This document shows positions 5,865 to 7,140 of a DNA stretch of 7,140 nt, in pieces. The stretch lies in contig JAGZZN010000075.1 of the NCBI GenBank assembly GCA_018377375.1, positions 1 to 7,140 of the forward strand, read 5' to 3'. The notes beneath the pieces were generated by a model. The model worked only from the letters and a program-made list of their open reading frames with translations. It was not told the origin of the DNA and searched no databases. This DNA is from Streptococcus parasanguinis (GTDB lineage Bacteria > Bacillota > Bacilli > Lactobacillales > Streptococcaceae). Position numbers and translations under genes: made by a program. Position 1 is the first letter of the stretch; the number at the start of each line of letters is the position of its first letter.

Positions 5865-5955
5865 GCCCTAACCTCTGGGTGAAAAAGATAAATCTTCCTA
5901 GAAACTAAAGTTTCTGCGTCAGATTTCCTATTTTCACTGTGAGGTTTTAACGGGC
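5865..5955 (+). repeat. Structured repeat, copy B (91-nt five-helix hairpin)
   Basis: Read on the plus strand, the layout equals copy A with no indel. P1: GCCC (5865-5868) with GGGC (5952-5955). P2: ACCTC (5871-5875) with GAGGT (5941-5945). P3: GTGAAAA (5879-5885) with TTTTCAC (5931-5937). P4: AAATCT (5890-5895) with AGATTT (5921-5926). P5: GAAACT (5901-5906) with AGTTTC (5909-5914) around AA. Internal loops TA/TTTAAC, AGAT/CCTA, the AA turn and TGT are identical to copy A. The element begins 8 nt past the dnaK stop codon in the direction of dnaK transcription; its loop-defined orientation is opposite to dnaK, so the orientation conserved with copy A is antisense to the dnaK message. Confidence 0.85.
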
Positions 5956-5963
5956 TTTGCATC

Positions 5964-7140
5964 TTATTTTTCCGTAAACTCTCCGTCTACGACGTCATCG
6001 CCTGCGTTGCCTGTTGCTTGTGCGCCTTCTGCTCCTGCTTGTGCTTGTTGCGCTGCTGCAGCTTGTTCGTAAAGTTTAACAGCCAATGCTTGTGCTTTTT
6101 CGTTCAAGGCTTCAAGTTTTGCTTTCATTTCTTCAAGGTTACCTGATTCTTGAGCTTTTTTAAGATCATCAAGTCCTGCTTGAGCTGCGTCACGTTCTGC
6201 ATCAAAGCCTTTGCCTTCAATTTCCTTGATTGTCTTTTCAGTCGCAAAGATAGCTTGGTCTACTTCGTTACGAAGGTCTACTTCTTCTTTACGTTTCTTA
6301 TCTGCTTCAGCGTTTGCTTCTGCATCTTTCATCATGCGATCGATTTCTTCATCTGTCAAACCTGAGTTTGATTGGATAACAATGGTTTGTTCTTTTTGAG
6401 TTCCAAGGTCTTTCGCTTTAACAGATACGATACCGTTCTTGTCGATGTCGAATGTTACTTCGATTTGTGGGATACCACGAGGTGCAGCTGGGATATCTGT
6501 CAATTGGAAACGTCCAAGAGTCTTGTTATCTGCTGCCATTGGGCGTTCCCCTTGAAGAACGTGGATATCAACGGCTGGTTGGTTGTCTGCTGCTGTTGAG
6601 AAGACTTGTGATTTAGATGTTGGAATCGTAGTGTTGCGATCAATAAGTTTTGTGAAGACACCACCCATTGTTTCGATACCAAGTGACAATGGAGTTACGT
6701 CAAGAAGGACAACGTCTTTGACATCACCAGTAATAACACCACCTTGGATAGCAGCACCCATGGCAACTACTTCATCAGGGTTAACTGATTTGTTTGGTTC
6801 TTTACCAGTTTCAGCTTTAACAGCTTCTACAACGGCAGGGATACGAGTTGAACCACCTACAAGGATGACTTCGTCGATATCTGACAAGCTCAAACCTGCA
6901 TCTGAAAGGGCTTGGCGAACTGGAGTTTTTGTACGTTCTACAAGGTCACGAGTCAAATCGTCGAATTTCGCACGAGTCAAGGTCATTTCCAAGTGAAGAG
7001 GTCCAGCAGCACCTGCAGTGATGAACGGCAAGCTGATTTGTGTTGAAGTCACACCAGAAAGGTCTTTCTTCGCTTTTTCAGCTGCGTCTTTCAAACGTTG
7101 AAGCGCCATCTTGTCTGTTGACAAGTCGATACCATTTTCT
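5964..7140 (-). CDS. dnaK: Chaperone protein DnaK (Hsp70), 3' part; 5' end outside window
   Basis: About 391 C-terminal residues of an Hsp70 of normally about 607 residues are visible; the frame stays open to the window edge (ENGIDLSTDKMALQRL), so the true start lies beyond 7140. DnaK is the cytoplasmic ATP-dependent chaperone partnered by DnaJ and GrpE. Visible parts: subdomain II of the ATPase domain with VILVGGSTRIPAVV; the interdomain linker DVVLLDVTPLSLG; the beta-sandwich substrate-binding domain (TTIPTSKSQVFSTAADNQ, VLQGERPMA, GIPQIEVTFDID, NGIVSVKAKD); the helical lid with charged coiled segments; a Gln/Ala/Gly-rich tail and the C-terminal DDVVDGEFTEK, close to the common DDVVDAEFEE motif. 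In streptococci dnaK normally follows hrcA and grpE, which are expected to the right. No frameshift or missing motif is seen. Confidence 0.98.
   Translation of the reverse strand, partial: ENGIDLSTDKMALQRLKDAAEKAKKDLSGVTSTQISLPFITAGAAGPLHLEMTLTRAKFDDLTRDLVERTKTPVRQALSDAGLSLSDIDEVILVGGSTRIPAVVEAVKAETGKEPNKSVNPDEVVAMGAAIQGGVITGDVKDVVLLDVTPLSLGIETMGGVFTKLIDRNTTIPTSKSQVFSTAADNQPAVDIHVLQGERPMAADNKTLGRFQLTDIPAAPRGIPQIEVTFDIDKNGIVSVKAKDLGTQKEQTIVIQSNSGLTDEEIDRMMKDAEANAEADKKRKEEVDLRNEVDQAIFATEKTIKEIEGKGFDAERDAAQAGLDDLKKAQESGNLEEMKAKLEALNEKAQALAVKLYEQAAAAQQAQAGAEGAQATGNAGDDVVDGEFTEK

Noticed and set aside
1..7140. CRISPR array, tRNA, rRNA, insertion sequence or transposase
   Set aside because: No regularly spaced repeats, tRNA-like cloverleaf, rRNA sequence or transposase coding region was seen on either strand.

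Overview
The window looks like a low-GC Gram-positive chromosome from a viridans Streptococcus, probably of the mitis/sanguinis group. This rests on the near pneumococcal-type DnaK and DnaJ proteins, a YSIRK-like export signal paired with an LPXTG sorting signal, and a StrH-type cell-wall hexosaminidase. The species cannot be fixed from this sequence. All four protein-coding genes read right to left on the minus strand, and intergenic regions are 130 to 210 bp.

From right to left, in the direction of transcription: (1) the 3' two-thirds of dnaK (5964-7140, 5' end outside the window); (2) a gap (5757-5963) holding a structured repeat (copy B) and a terminator-like hairpin; (3) a small DJ-1/PfpI-like gene (5124-5756) whose expected nucleophilic Cys is a Ser; (4) a second gap (4966-5123) holding another copy of the structured repeat (copy A) in the opposite orientation; (5) complete dnaJ (3832-4965) followed by a clear intrinsic terminator; (6) a 161 bp gap with a probable promoter and a CcpA (cre)-like operator; (7) a large StrH-type surface beta-N-acetylhexosaminidase (131-3670) with two tandem GH20 catalytic domains; (8) an end region (1-130) packed with hairpins, probably a different dispersed intergenic element.

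DnaK and DnaJ work as a chaperone/co-chaperone pair; the DJ-1-like gene splits them and may be a stress-linked passenger. The StrH-type enzyme is functionally separate: it would trim terminal GlcNAc from host glycans at the cell surface, and its cre-like site suggests repression when preferred sugars are present.

The most striking signal is the pair of structured repeats flanking the DJ-1-like gene. Both are exactly 91 nt between their outermost paired bases, align without indels, and form the same five-helix hairpin. Of 28 Watson-Crick pairs, 15 differ between the copies, and each is changed on both sides so that pairing is kept, while the unpaired loops are largely identical. That is the signature of a structure maintained by selection. 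I cannot match it to an element I can name with confidence.
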